From assembly GCF_024172085.1 (NCBI RefSeq), contig NZ_JAMZDZ010000001.1, positions 124,001-188,000 of the forward strand: a stretch of 64,000 bases of DNA, written 5' to 3'. The stretch comes from Hamadaea flava. GTDB lineage: Bacteria > Actinomycetota > Actinomycetes > Mycobacteriales > Micromonosporaceae. The position numbers and the translations under genes were made by a program. The notes under the pieces are model-generated. The model had not been told where the DNA came from. It saw only the letters and a program-made list of their open reading frames with translations, and did not search any database. Positions 39,552-48,624 of this stretch are shown here, piece by piece (position 1 is the stretch's first letter; each line of letters starts with the position of its first letter).

Positions 39552-41686
39552 TGAGCCGACCCCGGGGCCGGTTGCCGCCGGAACCGTACGCCGTCGGCGA
39601 TGACCACGCCGTCGGCCGCGTCGGTCAGCTCCACGTATCCGTCGAGACCGGCCCGGAACGGGAAGGTGCCGAGCGACACCCATTCGCCCATGCGGACGTC
39701 GGCGACGCCGTGGAGCTTCTGGTTGACCGTGACGGTGGACGTGCCCTCGGCGTGATGCACCGTGTAGGGCGCGTTGCCGGCCCGGTTCGGGTCGGCTGCG
39801 TACGAGATGAGCACCTCATAGCGGTCGTCCCCGGGGAGCGCGGGCAGCCAGCGGGCGCTGTTGGCCCCGGTGCCCTTCGCGTGGGTGAGGTAGTTGAAGC
39901 CGTAGTAGCCGAAGACGCCGCGGCTGCTCGGCCAGGTGCCCGTGACCGCGAAGCCGAGGCCGCCGTTGTCGACGGCGTAGTCCTCGCGGACGTCCGCCGC
40001 GTGCGGCGCGGTGACGAGGCTGAGCTGGTCGAGCGAGACGGCCGTGCCGCCGCCACGGCCGGGACCGGCCAGGGTGAAGCGGATCGTGTGCCGCCCTGGC
40101 CGCAGCCGGCCGGTACGCAGCAGCGCGGTGTCGTAGCCGTCGCCCCGAGAGGACGTGAGATCCAGTGTGGACGTACGCGGTGCCTCGCCGTCGACGGTGA
40201 CGGTGATCAGCCCGCCGTCGGCGGATCGGAAGTAGCGCAGCCAGAGTTCATAGTCGCCGCCCGGCGCGACGGTGAACGGGTACTCCACGTAGTCGCCGGT
40301 CGCGGCTGGTGTCCACACCGCGCGGGCGCCGTCCTGGGCGGTCGCCTCCGCCAGCACCGTGAGCGTGCCGCCGGAGACCGTCGCCTGCTGGGCCGTCTTC
40401 CCGAGATCCTGCGTAAGCGTCTCGTCGACGCCGGGTCCGGTTGCGAGGCTGTCCCGGCCCCGGGTGAGCCATTCGAGGTTGAACCGGGCCAGCGCCACCC
40501 GGCGCGGGCTGCCGTCGAGGTCGCCGTCGCAGCCGTAGAGCAGCACGATCGTGCCGTCGGACAGCCGCGCGAGGTCGGAGTAGAACGCCCGGATCGGGCT
40601 GAGCGAGCGGCTGTAGCGGAAGGACTGGCCCTCGTCATAGCTGACCGCGACGGTCATGTTCCAGCGCATCGGCGAGTCCGGGAAGCTGAACAGCATCCGG
40701 TCGGGCTCGGCGGGGCCATGCTGACCGCGACGGGGTCCGCCGGTGTAGCGGATCAGGCTCGTGTCGCAGCCGTTGAACAGCCCGGCGTTGAAGTCCATCC
40801 GGGGCTTTGACCAGGTCACACCGCCATCCTCGCTGACGGCGACGGCTCGCGGCCAGTCGTTGCCGGACCCGGGCCGGGTGTTCATGACGACCGCGCCGTC
40901 GGACCGCTGCACCAGCCGGGCTTCGCCCGCTACCGGCAGCCCGGCCGCCATCGGGATCTCCCCGCCGGCCACCCAGGTACGCCCATGGTCGTCGCTGTAG
41001 ATCGTCGACGCGCCGTAGTTCCGGTCAGTCGTCGGTACGCCGGTGATGACCGTGCGATGCGAGCAGGACAGGATGAGCCGCCCGGAGTCGAGCTGGATGC
41101 CGTGCCCCGGACCCGGGCCGTGCATCGCCCAGTTGTACGGGAAGTGGTCGAACAGCCCGGCCAGGCTCCGGCGCTCGCTCCAGGTCTGGCCCCCGTCGGT
41201 GCTGGACACCACGTAGACCGTGCTGGAGTCGGCCGAGCAACTCGTGTTCTCGGGCAGCTGCTCGCACAGGTTGTGGAAGAGGAAGACCTCGCCGGTGATC
41301 TTGTCCACGACGAACGTCGGGTTTGCCCAGATCTGACCGTCGACCGACTGCTCGACGACCTGGGTGGGGCTCCAGGTCTGGCCGCCGTCGACGCTGCGCC
41401 GGACGAGGATGTCGTGCGGGCCGGCGTCACAGGTCTCGTGGCGGCCCTCGGTGCAGGCCAGGATCGTGTCGTCGGGCAGGACGGCCAAGGCGTGCACGTG
41501 GTAGCTGGACAACCCGTCGACGGTGTTGTCCCACAGCGTGGTCTCGGTGAAGAACGGCTCCTGCGGCGCGGCTTTCTCCAGGGCTACGGCGGTTTCAGCG
41601 GTTGCGGGGGAGGTGGGCAGGGCGAGCGCGGAGGCGCCGGCGACGGCGCCGAGGGTGAACGCTCGCCGGCTGATCCGGTGGGACAT
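39548..41686 (-). CDS. Secreted sialidase-fold (GH33-like, BNR/Asp-box) enzyme with CBM-like and golvesin-like C-terminal domains
   Basis: 712 residues. Tat-type signal (SRRAFTLGAVAGASALAL, cleavage near A30). Six-bladed propeller at 45-410 with Asp boxes SVDGGQTW, SSTDGGQTW, SDDHGRTW, SEDGGVTW. Sialidase active-site equivalents: Glu E255 (GEARL), arginines R271 (MNTRP) and R341 (SPMRWNM), nucleophile Y369 (FYSDL), probable acid D87. The first arginine of the triad, normally in the RIP motif, is replaced: the sequence reads Y-H63-V-H65-A. Then a beta-sandwich carbohydrate-binding-like domain (YELWLRYFRSADGGLITVTV, 420-560) and a golvesin-like domain (VTGTWPSSRGVFGYYGFNYL to GVRFRR, 565-705). 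AAGGAGA precedes ATG. Substrate need not be sialic acid. Confidence 0.88.
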   Translation of the reverse strand: MSHRISRRAFTLGAVAGASALALPTSPATAETAVALEKAAPQEPFFTETTLWDNTVDGLSSYHVHALAVLPDDTILACTEGRHETCDAGPHDILVRRSVDGGQTWSPTQVVEQSVDGQIWANPTFVVDKITGEVFLFHNLCEQLPENTSCSADSSTVYVVSSTDGGQTWSERRSLAGLFDHFPYNWAMHGPGPGHGIQLDSGRLILSCSHRTVITGVPTTDRNYGASTIYSDDHGRTWVAGGEIPMAAGLPVAGEARLVQRSDGAVVMNTRPGSGNDWPRAVAVSEDGGVTWSKPRMDFNAGLFNGCDTSLIRYTGGPRRGQHGPAEPDRMLFSFPDSPMRWNMTVAVSYDEGQSFRYSRSLSPIRAFYSDLARLSDGTIVLLYGCDGDLDGSPRRVALARFNLEWLTRGRDSLATGPGVDETLTQDLGKTAQQATVSGGTLTVLAEATAQDGARAVWTPAATGDYVEYPFTVAPGGDYELWLRYFRSADGGLITVTVDGEAPRTSTLDLTSSRGDGYDTALLRTGRLRPGRHTIRFTLAGPGRGGGTAVSLDQLSLVTAPHAADVREDYAVDNGGLGFAVTGTWPSSRGVFGYYGFNYLTHAKGTGANSARWLPALPGDDRYEVLISYAADPNRAGNAPYTVHHAEGTSTVTVNQKLHGVADVRMGEWVSLGTFPFRAGLDGYVELTDAADGVVIADGVRFRRQPAPGSAQ

Positions 41687-41719
41687 GCGGCTCTCCTTGA
41701 CTGTCTTTCGAAGCGGACG

Positions 41720-41773
41720 GTCTTCCGGGGCGGAGCTGTCTTCCGGGGCTGAGCTGTCTTCCGGGCTGGGCAT
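41720..41773. repeat. 18-bp tandem repeat upstream of the sialidase-like gene
   Basis: Copies GTCTTCCGGGGCGGAGCT (41720-41737), GTCTTCCGGGGCTGAGCT (41738-41755) and a diverged third from 41756; a weaker GTGGAGCTGTCGTTTCG follows at 41784-41800. It lies between the aldolase stop and the ribosome site of the sialidase-like gene, within the operon leader. No coding function is apparent. Confidence 0.75.
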
Positions 41774-41898
41774 TTTGTGCGGGGTGGAGCTGTCGTTTCG
41801 CGCTGGATCAGGGATGTGGGTCGAATCTTGGGTGGAGATTCGGCCGGGAACCGTGATCCATCGCCGTCGGGGTGGGCTGCTAGGGGGTGGGCCTCGGG

Positions 41899-42861
41899 TC
41901 AGGCCCGGCGCAGCACGTCGCTCAGGCCGTCGAGCGCGGTACGCAGTGCGGCGAGTTCGTCGTCGGTGCACGGCAGGAACGGCTCGGCGGCTGTCGCCGG
42001 GCAGAGCCCGAGCAGGTGCAACGCGGTCTTCATGATCACGACGCCGCTGGCGCCGGGGCGGATGGCGAAGAGGGCGGCCAGCCGGTTCACGTCCTGCTGG
42101 AGCGCGGTCGCGGTGGCGTCGTCGCCACTGCTGCCGGCGCGGAACAGGTCGACGCACAGGGCGGGGGCGAGCATGCCGACCCCGGGCACGGTGCCGGCCG
42201 CACCGAGGCGCAGCGCGACGTCCAGTTGCCGTTCGATGCCCTGGGCGACGCCGAATCCGGGCCGCTTCCGGGCCAGCTCGCAGAACTGGCCGAATTGCGC
42301 GGTATCACCGGAGTTGTCCTTCAAGCCGACGATCCCCGGCTCGTCGAGCAGGCGGCGTACGAGGCTGACCGGGACGGGGTTGCCCGTGTAGGCGGGGCTG
42401 TTGTAGACGACGACCGGGCGGTCCAGCGCGGCCGCCGCCTGGAAGTGCGCCAGCAGCTCCCGTTCGGTGTGTTTGAAGTAGAACGGGGCCAGCACCACGA
42501 CCGCGTCGAGGTCGACGCCGTCCAGCGCCTCGAGGCGCTGCCGGGTCTCCCGGGTGCCGGGGCCGGTCGCGGCCACCATGACCGTCGCGGCCTCGCCGAC
42601 GAGCGCCCGCCAGCGCGCGGTCACCTCGGTGGCGTACCGACGGACGCCGTCGCCGGGCAGCAACGGGCCCTCGCCGTTCGTCCCGGCCAGCAGCAGCGAC
42701 GTCACGCCGCCCTCGGCCAAGTAGGCCAACAGCGGCTCGACGGCTTCGGCATCCGGCCGCCCTTGGGCGTCCAGCGCGGTGACCAACGGAATGACCGTGC
42801 CGCTGACCAGCGGTTTTACCGAGCCGCCGGTGGTCGGGCGGCTGTTTTGCCTGGTAGACAT
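41899..42861 (-). CDS. DapA/NanA-family (TIM-barrel Schiff-base) aldolase or dehydratase
   Basis: 320 residues. Schiff-base lysine K181 (GIVGLKDNSGD), catalytic Tyr Y153 (VVVYNSPAYTG), and the carboxylate-binding GTNGEG motif at 60-65 (DapA: GTTGE; N-acetylneuraminate lyase: GSTGE). In this carbohydrate operon it should cleave or dehydrate a 2-keto acid sugar such as N-acetylneuraminate, 2-keto-3-deoxy-gluconate or 2-keto-3-deoxy-arabonate rather than make dihydrodipicolinate. It is first in the leftward operon, divergent from the LacI regulator gene, and presumably controlled by it. Confidence 0.9.
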   Translation of the reverse strand: MSTRQNSRPTTGGSVKPLVSGTVIPLVTALDAQGRPDAEAVEPLLAYLAEGGVTSLLLAGTNGEGPLLPGDGVRRYATEVTARWRALVGEAATVMVAATGPGTRETRQRLEALDGVDLDAVVVLAPFYFKHTERELLAHFQAAAALDRPVVVYNSPAYTGNPVPVSLVRRLLDEPGIVGLKDNSGDTAQFGQFCELARKRPGFGVAQGIERQLDVALRLGAAGTVPGVGMLAPALCVDLFRAGSSGDDATATALQQDVNRLAALFAIRPGASGVVIMKTALHLLGLCPATAAEPFLPCTDDELAALRTALDGLSDVLRRA

Positions 42862-42920
42862 GGGACCTCCTGAGCGAGTGCTTCCGGACGGTACCGGCGA
42901 TCTTTACCGGACGCCAGACG

Positions 42921-42934
42921 CTAATAGGTATTAG
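42921..42934. promoter_or_regulatory. Perfect 14-bp palindrome, probable LacI-type operator
   Basis: CTAATA (42921-42926), GG, TATTAG (42929-42934). It lies 60 nt upstream of the aldolase gene and 127 nt upstream of the LacI gene, in an AT-richer patch (TAATAGGTATTAGTATTT) that on the minus strand offers TACTAA/TAATAC -10-like hexamers. Binding would cover the leftward promoter of the catabolic operon. Confidence 0.6.
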
Positions 42935-42976
42935 TATTTCGCCTTCGCTCTTCGGGATCGCGTACTGGATCACCCC

Positions 42977-43006
42977 TTGACATCCAGTCGTAGCCGGTGT
43001 GAAACT
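42977..43006 (+). promoter_or_regulatory. Candidate promoter of the LacI-transporter operon
   Basis: TTGACA (42977-42982) is an exact -35 consensus; TGAAAC (43000-43005) lies at 17-nt spacing as a poor -10. GTGAAACTTTGC here also has the shape of a degenerate LacI half-site pair. Confidence 0.4.
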
Positions 43007-43060
43007 TTGCGACCACCGAACACCCCCAGTTAGTAGGGCGCATTAGCAGGGAGGCGCACA

Positions 43061-44161
43061 GTGTCCCGAAGCCCCGTGCCACGCGGACCGGCGCGACGGC
43101 CCACCCAGGCCGACATCGCACGCCTGGCCGGCGTCAGCCAGGCGACGGTCTCGCTCGTGCTGAACGAGCGGGAGTCGGAGGTACGCATCAGCCCGGCGAC
43201 CCGGGACCGGGTGCTGGCCGCCATGCGCGAATGGGGTTACGTCGCGAACCCCTCGGCCCGCTCGCTGGCCGGCGGACGCAACCGGATCCTCGGCGTGCAC
43301 ACGTTCGAGCCGGTGTTCCCGACCAACAGCGTGGACTTCTACTTCCCGTTCCTCGTCGGCATCGAGCAGGAGGCCGCCGATCTCGGTCACGACCTGCTGC
43401 TGTTCACCAGCGCGGGCGGCCAGCGGCAGATCTTCCGCGACGGGTCCAGCCGGCTGTCGCTGGCCGACGGCGCGCTGCTGCTCGGCCGCAACCCCAACGT
43501 CGAGGAGATCGAGCGGCTGCGTGACTCCGGCTACCCATTCGTCTACATCGGACATCGTGAGGTCTCCGGCCCGCCGATCCCGTACGTCGCCGCCGACTAC
43601 GCCACCGCCACCCAGCAGCTCACCGAGCGGCTGTTCGGGCTGGGCCACCGGCGCGTCGCGTACGCCCGGATCGGCGACGGCGACGCCCAGCCCAGCCGCG
43701 ACCGGGAGAAGGGCTTCCGCCGGGCGGCGTCCCCGGACGGGCAACGGCGGCTGACCGGTCCGGTGTGGACGCTCGAATCCGGGGAGGACGTGCCCGGCCT
43801 GCTCGCCGAGATCCGCCACGGCGGCATCACCGCCATCGTGGCCGAGCAGCAGGTCCTGGCCGAGCGGATCCTCGCGTACGCCGAGGGGCAGAACCTGTCG
43901 ATCCCCGGCGACCTGAGCGTGGTCGTCCTCGGCGACTCGGCCGGAGCGCCGCAGACCGGCACCGACTGGACCGGACTCATCGTGCCCCGGGAGCAGATGG
44001 GCCGGCAGGCCACCCGGCTGCTCGTCCAGCTGCTCGAAGACCCGGATCTGCTGGACGATCCCGGTTCGGCGGACGCGGCCCCCGGTGACGGAGCGCCGCA
44101 CGAGAGCGTCGAATGCCTGCTCGCCGACGGCTCGACGGTCGGGCCGGTGACGCAGTCATGA
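43061..44161 (+). CDS. LacI-family transcriptional regulator
   Basis: 366 residues from GTG 43061, preceded by GGGAGG. HTH: TQADIARLAGVSQATVSLVL with hinge NPSARSLAGGRNRILGVHTF. The ligand domain is periplasmic-binding-like (YPFVYIGHREVSGPPIPYVA, GHRRVAYARIGDGDAQPSRD, ITAIVAEQQVLAERILAYAE, IPGDLSVVVLGDS). It is first of a rightward operon in which every junction overlaps or nearly so: permease, permease, binding protein, two ATPases, oxidoreductase. It probably represses both arms of the divergon and is released by the imported sugar. Confidence 0.93.
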   Translation: MSRSPVPRGPARRPTQADIARLAGVSQATVSLVLNERESEVRISPATRDRVLAAMREWGYVANPSARSLAGGRNRILGVHTFEPVFPTNSVDFYFPFLVGIEQEAADLGHDLLLFTSAGGQRQIFRDGSSRLSLADGALLLGRNPNVEEIERLRDSGYPFVYIGHREVSGPPIPYVAADYATATQQLTERLFGLGHRRVAYARIGDGDAQPSRDREKGFRRAASPDGQRRLTGPVWTLESGEDVPGLLAEIRHGGITAIVAEQQVLAERILAYAEGQNLSIPGDLSVVVLGDSAGAPQTGTDWTGLIVPREQMGRQATRLLVQLLEDPDLLDDPGSADAAPGDGAPHESVECLLADGSTVGPVTQS

Positions 44162-45087
44162 TGCGGCTCGTCGTCAAGCGCCTGCTCATCGGCGTCTTCG
44201 TGATGTGGGGCGCGGCCTCGCTCATCTTCCTCATCGTCCGGGTCGCGCCCGGCGATCCGGCCAGCATCATGCTCGGCCCGGACGCCGGCAGCGATCAGGT
44301 CGCGGAGCTGACCGCCCGGCTCGGCCTCGACAAGCCCCTGTACGCCCAGTACCTGAGCTACCTCGGCGACGTCGTCCGGCTGAACTTCGGCGACTCCTAC
44401 CGCCTCGGCACCGCCGCGATGCCGACGGTGTTCGAGCGGCTGCCCGCCACGGCCGAGCTGATGCTCGCCTCCACGGCGATCGCCGTCATCGTCGGGCTGA
44501 CCCTCGGCCTGCTCGCCGGAGCGCGGCCCGGCTCGATGGCCGACCGGATCGTCTCGGCGGTGTCGATCGCGTTGCAGTCGTTCCCCACGTTCTGGGTCGG
44601 CATCATGCTGATCCTGATCTTCGCCCAGGCACTGCGGCTGCTGCCCAGCGCCGGGGCGGGCAGTCCGCTCCATCTGATCCTCCCGGCGGTCACGCTGGCG
44701 TTGCCGTTCACCGCGGTGGTCGCCCGGCTGACCCGGACCAACGTCGCCGAGACGATGCGGGAGGCGTACATCCAGACGGCGCGGTCCAAGGGGCTGTCCG
44801 AACGGCAGGTGCTGCTCGGCCACGCCCTGCGCAACTCGCTCATCCCCGTCGTCACCGTGGTCGGCCTGCACATGGGCGGCCTCATGGGCGGCGCGGTCGT
44901 GGTCGAGAACGTCTTCGCCTGGCCCGGCGCGGGGTCGCTGGTCGTCGACGCGGTGTCCAACCGCGACTACGGCCTGGTCCAGGCGGCCACCTTCCTCATC
45001 GCCGGGATCGTCATGCTCTTCAACCTGATCACCGACCTGGTCTACTCCCAGCTCGACCCCCGCATCCGCCTGGACGGTGGGGCATGA
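44158..45087 (+). CDS. Dpp/Opp-type ABC transporter permease (DppB-like)
   Basis: 309 residues, six membrane helices. N-terminal KRLLIGVFVMWGAASLIFLI and RVAPGDPASIMLGPDA, the periplasmic loop LDKPLYAQYLSYLGDVVRLN and the EAA motif MREAYIQTARSKGLSERQVL with LLGHALRNSLIPVVTVVGL are diagnostic. ATG 44158 overlaps the LacI stop. In this context the importer probably carries an oligosaccharide rather than a peptide. Confidence 0.94.
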   Translation: MMRLVVKRLLIGVFVMWGAASLIFLIVRVAPGDPASIMLGPDAGSDQVAELTARLGLDKPLYAQYLSYLGDVVRLNFGDSYRLGTAAMPTVFERLPATAELMLASTAIAVIVGLTLGLLAGARPGSMADRIVSAVSIALQSFPTFWVGIMLILIFAQALRLLPSAGAGSPLHLILPAVTLALPFTAVVARLTRTNVAETMREAYIQTARSKGLSERQVLLGHALRNSLIPVVTVVGLHMGGLMGGAVVVENVFAWPGAGSLVVDAVSNRDYGLVQAATFLIAGIVMLFNLITDLVYSQLDPRIRLDGGA

Positions 45088-45968
45088 CCGCGGTGCTGGA
45101 GAAGACTCCGGCGACCTCGGCCGACGTACGCCGTCGTCGTCCGCGTCGCCGCTGGACGCGGTGGGTCCCGTACACGATCCTGGCGATCTACGCCCTGGTC
45201 GGCGGGGTCGGCCCGCTGCTGATCGACTACAACCCGGTGTACGTCTCGCTGCCCGATCGGCTGCTCAAGCCGGGGTCGCACGTGTCGACCGGCGGGATCG
45301 CCTGGCTGGGCACCGACGGCACCGGCCGGGACGTCCTGGCGCAGGTCGTCTACGGCGCGCGTACCTCGGTGCTCATCGGGATCGCGACCGTCGTCGTCTC
45401 CTGCGTCGTCGGCGTCGCGATCGGCACCGTCGCCGGATACTTCCGGGGCTGGCTGGACACGATCCTCGCCCGGGGCATCGACATCCTGCTCGCGTTCCCG
45501 GCGATCCTGCTCACCATCGTCATCGCGGGCGCCTTCGAGCGCAGCGTGCTCGTCGTGGTGGTCGCGTTGTCGGCGACCGCGTGGATCTCGTTCGCCCGGG
45601 TCACCCGGGGTGTCGCGCTGACCATCCGGGAACGGGCCTGGGTCGACGCGGCCCGGGTGCTCGGCGTACGCCCCCTGGCGATCCTGTGGCGGCACATCGT
45701 GCCGTTCACCGCCGGACCCGTCGTCGCCCTCGCGACCCTCGAATTCGCCCTCGTCGTCCTGGCCGAGGCCGGGCTGAGCTTCCTCGGCATCGGCCTGCCC
45801 AACTCGGCCGTGTCGTGGGGCCAGATCATCGCCAACGGCAAGCAGTACCTGGCGACCGCCTGGTGGATCTCCGCGATCCCCGGCATCGCGCTGTCCCTGC
45901 TGATCATCACCATCGGGATCCTCGGGGACCAGCTCACCGCCCGCTACGGACGCGGGCACGTCCGATGA
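45084..45968 (+). CDS. Dpp/Opp-type ABC transporter permease (DppC-like)
   Basis: 294 residues. A cytoplasmic Arg-rich start, first helix YTILAIYALVGGVGPLLIDY, then WLGTDGTGRDVLAQVVYGAR (the GTDxxGRDxxxR signature of DppC), EAA loop ERAWVDAARVLGVRPLAILW, and LAEAGLSFLGIGLPNSAVSW. Four-nucleotide overlap with the preceding permease gene. Complete. Confidence 0.94.
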   Translation: MTAVLEKTPATSADVRRRRPRRRWTRWVPYTILAIYALVGGVGPLLIDYNPVYVSLPDRLLKPGSHVSTGGIAWLGTDGTGRDVLAQVVYGARTSVLIGIATVVVSCVVGVAIGTVAGYFRGWLDTILARGIDILLAFPAILLTIVIAGAFERSVLVVVVALSATAWISFARVTRGVALTIRERAWVDAARVLGVRPLAILWRHIVPFTAGPVVALATLEFALVVLAEAGLSFLGIGLPNSAVSWGQIIANGKQYLATAWWISAIPGIALSLLIITIGILGDQLTARYGRGHVR

Positions 45969-46024
45969 ACCGCCCACCTCTGCAAGTCCCTTCCCTCATG
46001 ACCACTCCCACTTGGAAGGCATCG

Positions 46025-47563
46025 ATGACCAGATATCGTGCCCCGCGCGCCACCCGGCGTACGGCGCTGGCCGTGCTCGGCGCCGCGCTGTCCGCCTCGC
46101 TGGCCCTGACCGCCTGCAGCACCACCAGCGGCGGCTCCTCCGGCGGCGGCAAGGAGATCACCGTCGCCGGCACCTACTCGATCGAGAGCCTCGACCCGGC
46201 CAGCCCGTCGGGCGGCGGGGCCACCGGCACCCAGCTCACCTCGAAGGCGCTGTTCAGCCGCCTGGTCAAGCCCAAGGCCGACGGCAGCCTCGAAGGCGAC
46301 CTCGCCACCGAGTGGACGCCGGACGGCACCGCGACGCAGTGGACCTTCAAGCTGCGCTCGGGCGTCAAGTTCAGCGACGGCTCGGACGTCACCGCGGACG
46401 ACGTGGTCGCGTCGTTCCAGCGGTTCATCGACCTCAAGAGCACCAACGCCGCGAACTTCACCGGCTACACGATGACGGCGTCCTCGCCGACGGAGGTGGT
46501 GCTGAAGGCGACCAAGCCCGACGCCGCCATCCCGTACAAGCTGGCCGTCTTCTTCGTGATGCCCAAGAGCGTGCAGGGCGAGGACAAGGAGTTCTTCCAG
46601 CACCCGGTCGGCTCCGGCCCGTTCAAGCTGGAGAAGTTCGACTCGGCGGGCACCGTCGTGTTCGCCCCGAACAGCGGCTACTACGGCGGCGAGCCCAAGG
46701 TCACGAAGGTGACCATCAAGAAGATGCCGGAGCTGGCCGCCCGGCTGACCGCGCTGAAGACCGGCGAGGCCGACCTGATCTGGGGCATCCCAGACGACCA
46801 GCTGCCGCAGCTGCAGAGCGACTCGAACCTGACGGTTCAGACGGTGCCCAGCACCGCGGTCTTCACGATGTGGTTCAACTCGTCGATCCCGTCGCTCAAG
46901 GACGCCGCCGTACGCCGGGCGCTCTGGCAGGCCGTCGACTTCGCGACCATCATCAAGCAGCTGTACCCGCAGACGGGAACGCTGTCGGACGCGCCGGTGT
47001 CGCCGGTGACCCTCGGCTACTCGCAGCAGGAGGCCCAGAAGTACGACCCGGCGGCGGCCAAGGCGGCCCTGCAGGCGGCCGGCTTCGACTTCGCCAAGAA
47101 GCTGCGGCTCCAGTTCGCCAACGCCGAGTTCCGCCAGTTCAACCAGGCGGTCGTCTCCGACCTGGCGAAGATCGGCGTCCAGGTGGACCTGCTGGAGAAG
47201 GAGCAGGCCGTGTTCACCAAGGATCTACTGGCCCTGAACTGGGACATCAACTTCCAGCAGCTGTCCAACCCGACCTTCGACGGGGCGAACACGCTCGGCC
47301 GGCTCTACACCTGCGCCGCCAAGCGCAACGGCTACTGCAACCCGGACCTGGACAAGCTGCTCGCCGCGGCCGGCGCCAGCCCGGACAAGAACGAGCGCGT
47401 ACGCCTCTACGGCGAGGCCGGCAAGATCATCTGGTCGGACGCGGTCGGCATGTTCCCGATGGCCGTGAAGTTCGCGTACGCCTGGAACAAGAACCTGACC
47501 GGTGTCGCGCCGGACCCGAACGGGCTGCCGGACTTCTCGACGATCGGCGTCAGCGGATCATGA
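46025..47563 (+). CDS. ABC transporter substrate-binding lipoprotein (SBP_bac_5)
   Basis: 512 residues from ATG 46025 (GGAAGG 5 nt upstream); earlier in-frame ATGs at 45965 and 45998 would lengthen the signal unnaturally. Signal peptide ends with lipobox LTAC. Family motifs: TYSIESLDPASPSGG, LFSRLVKPKADGSLEGDLAT, WTFKLRSGVKFSDGSDVTAD, VGSGPFKLEKFD, VRRALWQAVDFATIIKQLYP. It captures the substrate outside the membrane for the two permeases encoded just upstream. The stop overlaps the first ATPase gene. Confidence 0.94.
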   Translation: MTRYRAPRATRRTALAVLGAALSASLALTACSTTSGGSSGGGKEITVAGTYSIESLDPASPSGGGATGTQLTSKALFSRLVKPKADGSLEGDLATEWTPDGTATQWTFKLRSGVKFSDGSDVTADDVVASFQRFIDLKSTNAANFTGYTMTASSPTEVVLKATKPDAAIPYKLAVFFVMPKSVQGEDKEFFQHPVGSGPFKLEKFDSAGTVVFAPNSGYYGGEPKVTKVTIKKMPELAARLTALKTGEADLIWGIPDDQLPQLQSDSNLTVQTVPSTAVFTMWFNSSIPSLKDAAVRRALWQAVDFATIIKQLYPQTGTLSDAPVSPVTLGYSQQEAQKYDPAAAKAALQAAGFDFAKKLRLQFANAEFRQFNQAVVSDLAKIGVQVDLLEKEQAVFTKDLLALNWDINFQQLSNPTFDGANTLGRLYTCAAKRNGYCNPDLDKLLAAAGASPDKNERVRLYGEAGKIIWSDAVGMFPMAVKFAYAWNKNLTGVAPDPNGLPDFSTIGVSGS

Positions 47564-48624
47564 CCACGCGAATGCCGTCTCACGCCGGCCGCCCTGAGGC
47601 GGCTCGGCAAGCGACCCGGCAAACGCGTTTGCTGGAGGTGTCCGGGCTGGTCGTCGACCTGCCCGGCCCCGCCGGCGGCACGGATTTCGTGCGCGTCGTC
47701 GACGGGGTGTCGTTCGACGTCCCGCCGGCGACGACCGTGGGACTGATCGGCGAGTCGGGCAGCGGCAAGACGATGACGGCCAACGCCCTCATCGGCCTGC
47801 TGCCCGACGGCGCCGAGACCGGCGGCGAGCTGCGCTGGCGCGGGGAGGATCTGCTCAAGGCCACCCCGGCCCGGCGACGCGCCCTGCGCGGCCACGAGAT
47901 CGCGATGATCTTCCAGGATCCGCTCGCCGCCCTCAATCCGACCCAGACGATCGCCCGGCAGGTCGGCGAGATCCTGCGCCGGTCCGGCCGCCCGCGCGAC
48001 GAGGTACGCCGCCGCGTGGTCGAACTGCTCGACCGGGCGGGTGTGCCCGACCCGGCGACCCGGGCCGACAGCTACCCGCACGAGTTCTCGGGCGGTCTGC
48101 GGCAGCGCGCCGTCATCGCGATGGCGCTCGCGGGCAGTCCCGCGCTGCTGCTGGCCGATGAGCCGACGACCGCGCTGGACGTGACGGTGCAGTCGCGCAT
48201 CCTGCGGCTGCTGCGGTCCCTTCAGGACGACGATGGGCTCGCCATGGTCCTGGTCAGCCACGATCTGCGGGTCGTGGCGCACGTCGCGCAGGAGACCGTC
48301 GTCATGTACGCCGGGCGGGTGGCCGAACGCGGGCCGACCGCCGCCGTGCTGCACCGACCGGCCCACCCGTACACCCGGGCGCTGGTGCAGAGCGTGCCCG
48401 CGGTGCGGACGCGGACGGCGCTCGCCTCGCCGTTGCCGGGCACGCCCGCGACCCCGGCGAACCGGCCGTCCGGTTGCGCCTTCCACCCGCGCTGCCCGCT
48501 GGCCCGCGACCGCTGCAAGGTGGAGCGACCGGTCGTCCGCGAGATCGCGCCCGGCCAATGGGCGGCCTGCCACTTCGCCGAGGAAGTACTGAGTACCGAG
48601 GAGGTGCGGCATGACGCTGCTTGA
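47560..48624 (+). CDS. ABC transporter ATP-binding protein (DppD-like)
   Basis: 354 residues. Walker A GLIGESGSGKTMTANALIG, Q loop IAMIFQDPLAALNPTQTIAR, signature HEFSGGLRQRAVIAMALA, Walker B LLLADEPTTALDVTVQSRIL, H loop VLVSHDLRVVAHVAQETVVM. The C-terminal oligopeptide-type cysteine cluster CAFHPRCPLARDRC, with a further C near AACHF, is the iron-sulfur site found in DppD/OppD relatives. It overlaps the DppF-like gene by 14 nt. Confidence 0.95.
   Translation: MTTRMPSHAGRPEAARQATRQTRLLEVSGLVVDLPGPAGGTDFVRVVDGVSFDVPPATTVGLIGESGSGKTMTANALIGLLPDGAETGGELRWRGEDLLKATPARRRALRGHEIAMIFQDPLAALNPTQTIARQVGEILRRSGRPRDEVRRRVVELLDRAGVPDPATRADSYPHEFSGGLRQRAVIAMALAGSPALLLADEPTTALDVTVQSRILRLLRSLQDDDGLAMVLVSHDLRVVAHVAQETVVMYAGRVAERGPTAAVLHRPAHPYTRALVQSVPAVRTRTALASPLPGTPATPANRPSGCAFHPRCPLARDRCKVERPVVREIAPGQWAACHFAEEVLSTEEVRHDAA

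Noticed and set aside
41899-42861. Naming the DapA-like gene as N-acetylneuraminate lyase (nanA)
   Set aside because: The binding motif is GTNGE, not GSTGE, no NanE or NanK gene is present, and the sialidase-like neighbour lacks the RIP arginine, so sialic acid use is not established.
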